This document shows, piece by piece, positions 9,567 through 20,400 of a stretch of 64,000 bases of DNA. Positions within the stretch are counted from its first letter, which is position 1; each line of letters opens with the position of its first letter. Position numbers and translations under genes: made by a program. Source of the DNA: Paracyclopina nana (lineage: Eukaryota; Arthropoda; Copepoda; Cyclopoida; Cyclopettidae); assembly GCA_019096065.1 (NCBI GenBank), contig JAGUCH010000001.1:13082001-13146000 (forward strand), read 5' to 3'. The notes beneath the pieces were generated by a model. That model was not told the origin of the DNA. It saw only the letters and a program-made list of their open reading frames with translations, and did no database searches.

Positions 9567-12550
9567 TTAACTGACTTTAGGCATAGGATCCAAAGTTTCC
9601 TGCTTGAAACAGGCAGTTTTTCCGCCTATTTTTACATCAAAAACAGAAATAGTCTTTATCATCCCTTTAGGGCGATGAGACTCATCAACGACAGCTTTTT
9701 GTGCCCTCTTCTTCTGAAAGTAGACCTCAACAACAAGAGTTACCATGGCAATGGCTAGCCCTATCAAAGTTGCAATAAAAACCCCACCCAATGATTGCAA
9801 CGTGATGCCCTCAGAGTCATCAAGGACTGGACAGTTGGCTCTTTTTTCGCTATTCCAGTATTTGGCCTGCAATGCTTCGAAATAACGGTCTTTTTGCAGC
9901 TCCAAAATGGCCCTGCTCAACATTTCTTGCAAATGGCTTCCATGCTGTACTGCCAGGGCATAAGGCTGTTCCGCAAACGGTTCACCTATCTCAACTAAAT
10001 CGCAGTCGTTGTACACCTCATACCTTCACGAACCATAAATCAGATTCAATCTCTTATGTTACGTAAAAGTTTACCTAATCTTAGCCGCATCATGAATGAA
10101 CGCAAAATCAGCTTTGGTGTGATTGCGAACAGCCTCAAAGCCCGCAGCAGAAGATTCAACAGGTCCAGTCTCCTTAATCACCTGTAGAATGTGCGTGTAT
10201 TGCTCTCTGATTGGGTAATCCCACACTCGATATTTGCCTGGATTATCAGACCCATTAAGTGAAAGCTCTTTCCACTTCTGGTATAGCTCCTCTTCAGCAC
10301 TTGCCATGTTTTCAAAGTACTCGAAATAAGCAGTGTTTTTCACAACGGTGTAATTAATCCTAGATTGGCGAGCCAATTCTTCCAGTCCCTGCAGGTTCGA
10401 TTGCATCCTAGAATAGTATGGGCAATAATCTAACTGAGCATGTTGTGCCAATAACGGTTGCCTCACCTTTCAATTGTTAGAAAGGCGGCTAGATTTGCTG
10501 TAAAGGTTGCTAGCATAAGGACAACAAAAAGCCAATATGCGGAGGTCAAAACTTTTCCAGACAGAGCCTTTGGACCTTCACCGCCTCCTTGAGGAGTTAA
10601 AGAAGTCAATGCGTACCAGAAACTCTCCTTTAAAGTGAAGATTCGACTTGGCTCTGGATATGCAGCTCTGCAAGATGTCAGACCTGTCAAGTGTCTTACT
10701 TTTATGAAAACTTATGTCAAACTCACCTGTTATTCTGAGCAGAGTAAGGAGAATACTTGTCTAAAAACCACACGAGTATTGCAGTTATGAACACTGCAGC
10801 TGAGATACCTAGCCAGACTTCTGGCTGCAAAACTTGCAGAAACTTGAACAAAGATTGGTCGCGGATCTTTTTCCTCAAGACAATTGAAATTCCAGCCTAT
10901 AAAAAATTGGCTTTGCTATAGAATATAGATTAAAAGAAACTTAAAAGTCACCTGTTCAAAGTACGGCGAAACAAAATCAATTATTTCCTCTCTCTCGGAT
11001 GTCATAGTAAGGTCAGCAACGATAATGTCAACATCTCCTGACGCCAAGTCTCCTATCATTCCGGACCAAGATCCGTTTTTGAGCTTTTTTCCGTATTCGA
11101 ACCCCGGTCGCTGCCAGTCAGAGCTGAGTACAATTTCATACTCGAAACCAGCCTTTGATGCAATTTCATTAAGAAGTTCGTAACAGTAGCCGTCGAACAT
11201 TAAGTTTCCACGGGCATCCCTTAACTTTTCTCCATTCGCATTCTTTCTAAAGAATAGCCAAGGAGCCGACGGAGTCATGCCAACTCTCATGATTCTGGGC
11301 AGTGACTTATTCGCCCTGTACTCCTCAGTGACCACCATTTTCGTGACAGGGTTCCAGGTCCCAACTTCATTTACGTGCTGCTTCTTTTGCTTCTTGCTAC
11401 AGTTATTACAAAGTTTAATGTAAGTACAGACAGCGATGCTATAAGATACTTACACAAGCTTAAAATCTAGCTGCAAGGGATAGAACAGCTTCGAGGTACT
11501 GGCATCAATTTTGTAGTTTGATGAACCAAGTTCAGCTTTCACTTTCTCCATGAAAACGGTTTGTCTTTGGTTGACAGTAGTTTTAAGTGAGCATTGGTAG
11601 TTGACATCAGGGAGTCCTTGCACCGCATTAGCGATAACTTGACCGGCAGTTTTTGCAATAATTTGCTTAGGCTTTGTCCCAGAAGTGCAGTTACATCCAG
11701 CATTGACGGGTACAGTTTTGCGTTTGAGACCACAGCAATTAACACCTTCTCGCAGTGAAACAACAATTACATCCACATTCAGTGCGACCAAATTGATGTT
11801 AGAGCTGAAATCTTCAATGAACAAATGCCATCTTGAGTCCCTTCTAATTGACAAAGAAAAAATAAATACTAATCTTTTCCAATATTTCAGTGGACCTACT
11901 CAAACAGCTTATGTTTGACCGCCTGGTTCACGAACGCAGAAAGCATCTGTGCAGTCCCAAAAGCAACACTTGCCGTTGGAATAGGTCTCAATTTCCCCAG
12001 TCTCTCGTATGGATTTCTGTTCGTGTCATCCAGACTAATTACAATGACTCTAGCTTCGTAGTTACCAATGATAAAATACAAGCTTTGGTCTAGCTCTGCT
12101 TCATTTTCAAAAACAAGGGCTACATCTGCTGCATCTCTTTCCAGCATGAAATTATCTGCAGCCTCCACAAACGGAGCATTTGAGGCCTGGTTATAGCTTT
12201 TTAAATATATAGCCAAGTTAACAAAAGTTCAGGAAATCTTCACTTACCTCAACTCTTAGGTAAGGAGCACCGATTTCCGCAGCGATTTGAAAAGCAGCGT
12301 CCCAGCCTCCCCATGACAAATCAACTATGGCAGCAAAAGGACTGCCAGCTATCGAGGCACAAAATGAAGAATTTTGCTCAGGCTCGTCTAGTCCATGATC
12401 TACATAGATTGTTGTAACTTGAAATGAAGCAGACTTAGCTTCCGTAAATAACTGAACCAATTGCTGTTCAGAAGACTCCCCAATGAGCAAGACCCTAGCA
12501 CAATTGCTCAAGGTTGCCAGGGTCAAGATAAAGAGGATGTGGCGAAACAT
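9567..12550 (-). CDS. IR25a: Ionotropic receptor 25a (IR25a) homologue, complete, 8 exons, 861 residues
   Basis: IR25a is a co-receptor cation channel in sensory cilia for chemo-, thermo- and hygrosensation. Exons: 12550-12248, 12186-11900, 11843-11454, 11396-10952, 10896-10727, 10667-10467, 10407-10075 and 10023-9567. All introns are GT-AG, 51-62 nt, and phases join without a gap. Residues 1-17 are a signal peptide. About 18-330 form the iGluR-like amino-terminal domain that sets IR25a and IR8a apart from other IRs. The S1 lobe starts near 337 (GTWNP) and keeps the ligand-contact Arg at 462 (SEREEIIDF). M1 is about 502-523. The pore region near 547-569 carries SLTPQGGGE. M3 (571-597) ends TANLAAFLT. 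The S2 acidic residue lies in FIHDAAKIR. M4 is 789-812, followed by a 49-residue tail. Length is slightly below the usual 900-950. Nothing is missing. Confidence 0.95.
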
Positions 12551-12933
12551 ATCAGTTAGAGCATATGAGCGTTTCCCTTGTCACTTGGGAACTGGTGCTA
12601 GCAAGTAGCAATCGATACCTTTGGTACTCAACTTGATCAAATTGAGGCCAAGCATTACTTCATACAATAACTATAAGTAAATAGTCCCGAGGAAAGCCAA
12701 GACCGATTTACCATTGATGATGACCCACCCATTGAACATATACGAGGCGTTACTCATTGATTGAAGACGAGACTAATATTTGTTAGAAGCCTCAAGTACA
12801 TTTAAGTATTCTATGATAATATATTCAGCTTAGATATATCACATTGACATTCATCTATCTTTACATATTAATTGTGAAGTGAAATTAAACATGGATGTGT
12901 GTGACATAGAATTTAGGGTCCGCTTTAGGCTCT
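12551..12933 (-). promoter_or_regulatory. Spacer upstream of IR25a copy 1
   Basis: This 383-base gap lies between the stop of the Bax inhibitor gene and the IR25a start, both on the minus strand. It must contain the 3' end of the former and the promoter of the latter. It is AT-rich; no clear AATAAA, TATA box or initiator was found. Confidence 0.4.
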
Positions 12934-13921
12934 CTAGTTCCTTCGCTTTTTGTTGTTTCTCTCCTCCTGCAATTTAAATTGCTCTCATTAGCAAAAGATC
13001 TGCAAAAAACAGCTTTCAACGGCTAAGTTACCTTTTGCTCCTATTTAGCATTCATGCAATGAGATCGAAAGGTCAAGGGGTATCAATGCACACAAATAAA
13101 AAAGTTCTCACCTTTTGCATAAGTAGAATCAGAACCTTTCTGAACACCTGCATGAAGTCGATGAAGAGATCCAGGGAATGGGCAATGAAATCCTTATCAC
13201 CCCTCCTGCGCTTCTCGATGATCATTTGAGTGTCCCACATGATGAATCCACAGAACACGAGTAGCCCAGCCCACAGGTACACCTGCGGAAAATGAAATAA
13301 CAAGGCATTACAAATAAACCCATGTAACAAAACGCTTGATGGGTAATGAATACCTGGAAAATAAGCTGCGATTGGAAAAAGACGTTCAAGAATCCAAGCC
13401 AGAAGAGTGTAGACATTGCACTAAGCAGGGTGCCACCAAGGTACAAGTAGCTTCCATCGGGAGCAAAAAGGGCTGCTCCTGAGAAACAGGCGAAAATGGC
13501 ACCTGACATCAAGAAAGCGTTAGGGATAATGCTAGGGTTGATCATAATGGCCATCTCCAAGAGGGGTCCTGTGCTCAAGCCAGAGAAGAAAGCGAATCCA
13601 AGTAGAAGTGCCAATCTTGTGGATCGGTTTTTGCCGTTGTCGGGGGTAGCATGGAGAGCAATAGCGAGTCCAAGTCCCAAGAGTCCAAAGAGAAGACCTC
13701 CGCCTTGAAGAAGGTTGGTGAACAGATGTGTGTAAGCTCCTGCTGAGGCAGACAAAATTGTCATGGCCAAGCAAGCATAAACACTCTTCAAATGAGACCT
13801 GACAGGTGCCTCACTGAAAAGAAAGAGATTACATCAATGGCAAAACAATTGGACGCCTTTCTTGACGGTCTTACATTTTAGAATTGAACGTGGTGAAAAA
13901 TCCGTCAATCGTGGATGCCAT
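12934..13921 (-). CDS. TMBIM6: Bax inhibitor 1 (TMBIM6 family), complete, 4 exons, 236 residues
   Basis: This is a multi-pass endoplasmic-reticulum protein that leaks calcium from the lumen and protects against stress-induced cell death. Exons: 13921-13875, 13813-13354, 13282-13112 and 12966-12934; all junctions are GT-AG and in phase. After a short amino end (MASTIDGFFTTF) come six to seven hydrophobic segments. Family marks are SVYACLAMTILSASAGAY, the GSYLYLGG loop, the IIEKRRRGDKDF segment and the DLFIDFMQVFRKVLIL helix with the acidic residues tied to pH-dependent calcium leak in this family. The carboxy end is strongly basic (KKRRN), as in other members. Human TMBIM6 is 237 residues, so the length fits. 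The last exon is only 33 nt and would be missed by plain frame scanning. Confidence 0.96.
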
Positions 13922-13961
13922 TTTGTAGGGAAAAAGTGAATTTACTGATTGATAAGGTCGA

Positions 13962-13968
13962 TGACGTC
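13962..13968. promoter_or_regulatory. CRE/ATF-like site upstream of Bax inhibitor 1
   Basis: TGACGTC lies about 40 bases upstream of the start codon and matches seven of the eight bases of the palindromic CRE. ATF/CREB factors serve the ER-stress response, so a link with Bax inhibitor 1 is plausible but is inference only. Confidence 0.3.
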
Positions 13969-14360
13969 GTCCTTTAAATGTTCACAAGATCGCTATTTTC
14001 ATCAGCTAGCTCTGCAGAACGACGACGAGAACCTTCGAGTATCCTCAGTGCTGATTGGTCAACTTTGACGCATTGACCAATCACAAAGCAACAAATATCT
14101 TGGAATAAAGGCGACCCGAAAACACTTTTTAAAGCATCATTATCTTCATATCTTGTATGATCAAAGTAAAGTAATGTCAAAGCCTAAAATTTCGTTTATT
14201 TTGCAAAATTGAAATTTTTGTTTTCTATTTTCGTATCGGCCATTTTTGGGTGAGCAATTTCGTTAGTTCGACAGTTGGCCGCAAGATGGCCTTAAAAGTG
14301 GTGCTGAAAAGGCAGTTACGAGTGTTTCAAAAAAGAGGGCGCTAAAACTGAGAGCCTCAG

Positions 14361-14385
14361 TTCCCGCCTCTTTTTTCCCGCCAAA
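14361..14385 (+). promoter_or_regulatory. Tandem E2F-like sites
   Basis: TTCCCGCC (14361-14368) and TTTCCCGCCAAA (about 14374-14385) both match the E2F consensus. They lie about 450 bases upstream of the Bax inhibitor start. No gene could be assigned to them on either strand. Confidence 0.35.
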
Positions 14386-15941
14386 TCCAAGCTGGGAAGT
14401 ATTTATTCCTTTGTGTGGTGGAACCTTTGACATTGAGATTGCTACACACACATTCAAATTGTGGAGAAGAAGGAAAGTAGGACAAAATATGCATCAGATC
14501 CGAGGCCGAGGCGAAGGAGGAGCTGGCTCAAAACGTTTGGGTAACGAACGCGTCAAATTTGATAATTGCGTCATAGGTCCTATCGCACTACGTACTATCT
14601 CTGGATCTGAGACGCATTAAAACTGTATTCAATTAACAATGGCCGCTTGTTGCACGAGCTTTGTGAATGCCAAATGTTTAAGGCAGGACAATGAACTCGG
14701 ACGATGTTGCCAAGGCCCATGACAAGTGAAGCGATGACGCGTGAAAGGATCCCCTGTGTTCAGGGCCGAAATTCGTCGCTGCGGTTTTGCAAATTCGTCT
14801 GGACATCCGCGCGGATTGGCCCTGTGTAACCGCGTGTTTTCGCAGTCAAATTGCAACCGTGATGATCCGCATCAATCATCATGCCAAGGTTTGTGCTAAG
14901 TTCGTTCACCTTCTCGTGCCTTTTTAGATCTTTTTGCGCAAATAAACCGTTTGCGGGTCACGGCCGTGTGGGATCTTTCAAGGTCAATCAGTTGACGCTT
15001 TACCCCTTCTCGTTAAAAGAGCGGATGTTGGCATTTTTTGCCCCGTTGCACGACCCAGTTTTCCTAATTGAATAAGGGTGACATGGCTTGCCAAGCAACT
15101 TTGTTGGAGATCGTCGTAATATTGCCTACATGATCGTTGGCCGCGTTTCCTGTTTTCAATGAGCCCGATGGGGCAGCGATGAGGCATGAAATTTTGCCAA
15201 GACTTTGGTTTTGTTCTAGCTGCGAGCTATTTGGCTCCTCAGTAGCTGCCATTAAAAGTACGCCAGCGCCCGCGCATTAAACATCATCTGCGTCAAACCA
15301 TGTTCATAGGGGAGCCATTGAACTCGAGCAGCATGAGCCACCTTGCGCTGCCACACTAGCCAGAGATGATATGAGCTTTAAAGACCTCATTGAAATTGAT
15401 CATCAAGCTTTCGCATTCCCTAAAGACTATTACAGGGCCAAATACTTGAAGCAACCAGCAACCCTACAATTATCCTCATTCACTCATGTATATTCCAAAA
15501 CAGGTATCGAAATAAAATGTGCAATGTACCAGCAGCGATGTTTTATTTTAGTCCGGTATCTCATCACTCATCATTGCATGCAAAGGGCTGCGCAGTGCCA
15601 TGACTTCATTTTTCGACAGAAATGGACCACTGCGTGGTTGGTTCCGTACGCAATGGCTGTACCGTACTATGGTTTAGTGCACGGTACGCGCAGTGGCGTA
15701 TGCGTCGATTTGGCGCCAAAATTCTGGCGGGAATGTCATGGCCCATGTGATGATGATGGTGAACAGGCAGCTAAAGTGAACTTTTTGCGGTCATTCATGC
15801 ATGATCCTCGCTGATCCGGGGTCAAAAGTCATCTAGGCGATCCGTATTGGAATGTTGATTGGATCCCTTTTTTCCAACGATTTTCTTCATCTTGTCAACT
15901 TTGCTCTAGGCGCGACATTTCCATGCAAATTGGCGCATGGA

Positions 15942-17465
15942 TCATTCGGTGTCCGAGCCATTGCTGCTCGAGTTGGACGCCGATTCGGTTTTGGTATGAT
16001 TCAGGGGATGGCCGTCAAACAACCGGCCATATATGGAATGCTGCTCGCAGTCCTCGCTGCACACAAAGTCCTTTGGGATGGTCTTGGTGCGGGCTACAAC
16101 GTGAAGCCAGGTCTTCATTTTCAGCTCGGCCTTTTGCGTCAGCATCTGGCCCTTGTCAAAGGCCATCGCGGGATGCGGAGGCCTCGGAGGCAAAAAGTTG
16201 ATTTGCCTCGGCATGCTCCTGTCCCCGCTCCTGTTGGGGTCATGCGCCGAAATGGCTGGACCTTCTTGCAGCCCCTTGCCGCAGATCATGCACTTCTTTC
16301 CGGGGCCGATTTTCAGGCGGGTCTCGTTGAAGTAGCACTGTCCGTTGACTTGCGAGGGCTCCTTCATCTTGAGGAGGGGAAACTCGTCATCCGATAAGAA
16401 GTGCGCATACCTAACCGAGAAACGAGAGAAAGCTTTAAAGAAAATGCTGAACAAGCAGACACTCGATTACCCATTGTCTTCCAGGAGGGCGTAGAGCTTG
16501 ATGCGATCGCACACCTCGCCAAAGTTGTACAGGAAGCTTTCGAACCAAGCGTTTTGGCCAAACTTGAAGCCCTCCTTGGCTTGGTCGTTGATTACCTTGT
16601 GCACCATGCACGTGCCGAACAAAACGGAGGACAGCTCCAGCCAAGGAAGACGCCGGGTGCGACCTCTTCCGTCTTTCAAAAAGGCCACTTTTCTCACCGT
16701 CTCCGTCAGAGTTGTCATTCTGTTGATGGCCATCCCGTTGGCCACGTTTTCTGGGTCCCAATGAGGCATAGAAGAGGTCAGGGATGCCTTTAATTCCGCC
16801 AGCACAAACAATAGGGGAGTTGTGTCCGGTTCGCTAATCAGTATTGTTCGGAGAGACCTTCCGTCCGTGGCCGATGCAAACTTGGCGTCCGTTTCTGACA
16901 TGGCTAAGGCCAGATTGTTCTCATCTTGTAGCAAGGCACACTCTCTGCGATGAACCTAGCGAAGATGGCATTTTAGTGAGGTTTGTTTGCTTGCCTACAA
17001 GGTATTGTAACCAAGGAAAGTGCGCTGGAGACACCACACTCTCCTGCTATTTTTGACGCATTGCTTATGCAGCAGCATTAATAAAGCATTTAAAAAGGTG
17101 GCAAAACTTACGTTCCAGTCATGCCTCTGGCAATTGTGACTGCAGTAAAGGGCCTGCTTGCAACCTGAACAACGTTGAAGCTTTCTAGGGCATTTTTGCA
17201 CCAAAGGACCCTCTATGGGCCACCACTCGACTTCCCACTCTCTACCTTCTGTGTCTCTTTCAGTTGGCCTCTTTTGGGGAACGTCAGCACTTTGGGAGCT
17301 GCCGCAGATGAGGCAACTCTTGTAGGGATGATATGGCACGGATAAGGACATTTTCGGTAGTGAAATTGCCTCACTGTCAAAAATGCATGAAGCCATAGCT
17401 TCCACCTCGTATGAATAATCCAATTTAGGCTCCTTAGTTGGCTTCTGCGTTTTGCCGAATCCCAT
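15942..17465 (-). CDS. MYND-type zinc-finger protein, 3 exons, 435 residues
   Basis: MYND fingers bind two zinc ions and usually mediate protein-protein contacts. Exons: 17465-17112, 16955-16471 and 16410-15942; junctions are GT-AG and in phase. The zinc ligands are C51/C54, C99/C102, C108/C112, H120 and C124, in the order C-x2-C, C-x2-C, YC-x3-CQ, W, H-x3-C. The 44-residue insertion between the first two pairs is unusually long. The middle (125-279) is helical, with no SET domain, so this is not a SMYD methyltransferase. Exon 3 carries a second Cys set: C320/C323 (CMICG) and C397/C401 (CSEDCEQH), echoing the finger. The carboxy end is Ser/Asn-rich. Specific function is not recognised; cytoplasmic or nuclear location is assumed from the lack of signal peptide and membrane segments. 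Confidence 0.88.
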
Positions 17466-20400
17466 TTTGAACTAGTTTCAAAATCGAGTTCATTCGCAGC
17501 ACCTTGATGAATTAAACTTGCTACTTATACGTTGTGTTACTTGAATTGCTGATAGGGCGTCACTTCCAATACTGGACAGCCTTAAAATATACAGAGCTAG
17601 GCAGCTTTTCCTCACTTGTTGCTCTGTTATAACTAGTTAGAGCAGACTGCTTTAACAATAGAGAGATGCATGCTGTCCTTGACTTATCAGGAGTTTATTT
17701 TTTCTGTAAATACCTCCATGATAATAGCTCTCCACGTATTCTGGTCACAATTATAGTTGTTGCTCGAGTAACTTTGCACATACATACTTGAAAGAGTGTT
17801 TTGTGCATTCGGCGCAGAGTTGATGGCTGTAATAAATTGATATCAATTAAATAAAAGTTTTTGTAATATAGCCTAGTTTGTGAAAAAGTAGCAGAAAAGT
17901 ATTTTGCGCAAAATTGTGCAGGAATGTCAGGTGTCGATCGTCGACAAAATCAATACGCGCTGATCATAAAACTACAACAAAAAGCATATGTCAGCTTTAT
18001 CTTATTCTTTAGAAAATATTTATTAATAGTCATTTCTTTGTTAGCCTTAATTGCTTAATTAAGCTCTACTCTGCTTTTCATATACAGGTCAATTTGGCAC
18101 ATGACAGGTGTGACTTGCGAGCTAAAAACGCTTTAGTGCTGTAACAGCATAATGATACAAGCCACAAAATTAGCCATAATTGTTGAGAACGTCTTTTGCA
18201 GCAGGCAGTTATTGCGATAGAATTAAGTTATAAAGAAAAGTCAAACTGCTGACGATAAATGATGCCTCAAAGAAGGGAAAGTTGAAAGGAATTCGCAACA
18301 ACTTGATATCAATTGGGCTCCCTCAAGATTAAATAAAATGCTGCAGAACTTCAAACTTTGGAAGATCAATTGGGAAACCCTCATACCCAAATAAAATCTG
18401 ATTATTTTACTCCATAAAATAATACCAAGACGCCTGAAGACGCGTTAACAAATCGTACGCAAACAGGACCATACAGTTTTTTGCTCATGTCCATGTCAGT
18501 GTGGCTATTTCATGGTGAAAAAATATTGATAATTTGAAACTTCATGGGCCAAAAACTGCTATATATTTGTAATTCTTAAATATCAGAACAGTTTTAGTGT
18601 TCTCTATTTTAAAATTGGACTGACAACTGGCAAATGGAGGAAAAAACGAGCCCCAAACAAGCTGGTGCTTTGGTCAAAGCAATGACTGTGAAAAAATCGA
18701 AGTTGACAAGTTCGCAACGAAGTAGTTAAGTGACGGCTTAGCACAGTGGTCCGGAAAGATGACATGTTGGAAAATGGCGCCTTGTTAATTTCGGATTGTC
18801 ATGTCCACCTGGGATAAAAATGAAACAAGTGCTACTGTTATTTGGTGAAAAGTGGGATATTTGCATAATGAGCGTGTAATCAACGATTTTTTTGTCGTAA
18901 CGGAAATGTTTAAGGGAAAATGGTGCCAATAGAGACAGTGTTTGGCCATCACCATCATCCCAGAAGCAGAGATCATTAAGGATCATGATCATTATTATAA
19001 TAGTGAGCGTGTTATTCGCCAATTTGCCCACAATTTGGCCCCAAGTTGCCACGTGTCGTTCTTAATTGTCTACCGTTAATTGCGCATTTCAGCCAAAAGA
19101 TAATAAATTCTCCTTCGTTATGAGCTGATCTTCAGAAGAACGATTCCATTGCTTGACAAGCTGGTTTTCTGGAAGAAAACTTTGAGGAAAATAATTCACA
19201 TTACATCGACTTGAATTAATTAGTCTGGTTTTTTTGTACCACTGTCAACTACGGACGTCTGTCAGTCTTTTTGATGGCTGTGAAAAAACAACAATTTGAC
19301 CTCAAAAGATCATTAGTCTTTGCGGTGATCCACTAGATACTTGAAAACAGAAAATCAGCCCCTGATCTAGAGGTCTATCATTAATGGTGGAAATTAAAAG
19401 TATGGATTGAGCAGCTGGCTGGTCAAATAATCCTACCTGAAATATCTTTGAAATGCTATAAAACTCTTTCTTTGAACCACTTACTGTGCTGATAAGAATC
19501 TCACTTCCTCTCGTGCAGCTTGAGCTCAAGAAGTCTTGATGTTTTAGTGGGTTCCAGTTTGAAGTAAAAGGAGACTTATTTGTCAGATTTTATCTTCATC
19601 ATCATCGTTCTGAAGAGCACCTGCCCCTTTGAGGATGAAAAAAGTGACCCAATCACTTTCTTGAGCCACTTTAGAAATTTCAAGCTTTTTTATTGTATTC
19701 CACTCGGTTGCAACCTGCTCTATTTTTTCAAGCGAACACCTGCCCCAATGGAGACTTTTCATTGCAACACTTTCTTTCATAAAAGTGTTTCAAGCCCTGA
19801 TGTCAGTCCGGCTGTATGGATGTCAACTTTATGGCTCTTTGTCACATTACGTACCTTTTTTTGCCGGTTCGGATGTATTGTAGGAGGAAAACGGAGGTGG
19901 AATGATTTTAATTGCAGGGAGATAAAAAGCCTCCACTGAAATTCGGCCATGTTTACGAGCTTCCCAAGTAATGATTCTCGGTTTTTTGAAAACGGGTTCA
20001 TTTGAAAAAGCACATCTCTAATCAGATGCAAGCTGTCATCATTCTCTTGTTACTCATATCTTGGCGTTCTCAGTGTGCAGCAAAAAGGTCTTGATAAATA
20101 AGTACCCTGAAGGAGAGAAAAAAAATAAAAGAGCTCAATTAACCTCAGTTTTGTTGGGCCATGTGTTCTTCTTGATTAGCAACAGAAGCAAGAAAAACTG
20201 CTTTATAACTTGTGTGTGGCAGAGTTATGTCTCCCAGATGACTTGGTCTATTTTGTCCAAAGACAAAGTGTAACTGAGCAGGAAACTGTTGGGTGAAGTG
20301 TGTCGGATGACCTCGCGTCGAAGCACATCCATTCTCATTTGCACCCTTTTCCGTTTATGATCCAACTTACTTTACTTGAGTTCAGAAGCTTTTAGCTGAT

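Larger units (their letters stand above)
13922..15941. other. Intergenic region between Bax inhibitor 1 and the MYND gene
   Basis: This 2-kb stretch is less AT-rich than the rest of the window. It contains the promoter of Bax inhibitor 1 on the left and the 3' end of the MYND gene on the right; a minus-strand AATAAA occurs at 15542-15547. A plus-strand open frame of 147 codons (15371-15814) shows no domain and no splice context, and is about what chance allows. Confidence 0.5.

Noticed and set aside
15371..15814. Plus-strand open frame of 147 codons with an ATG start
   Set aside because: No domain, no signal peptide, no splice context, and its length is about what chance gives in six frames of 64 kb.
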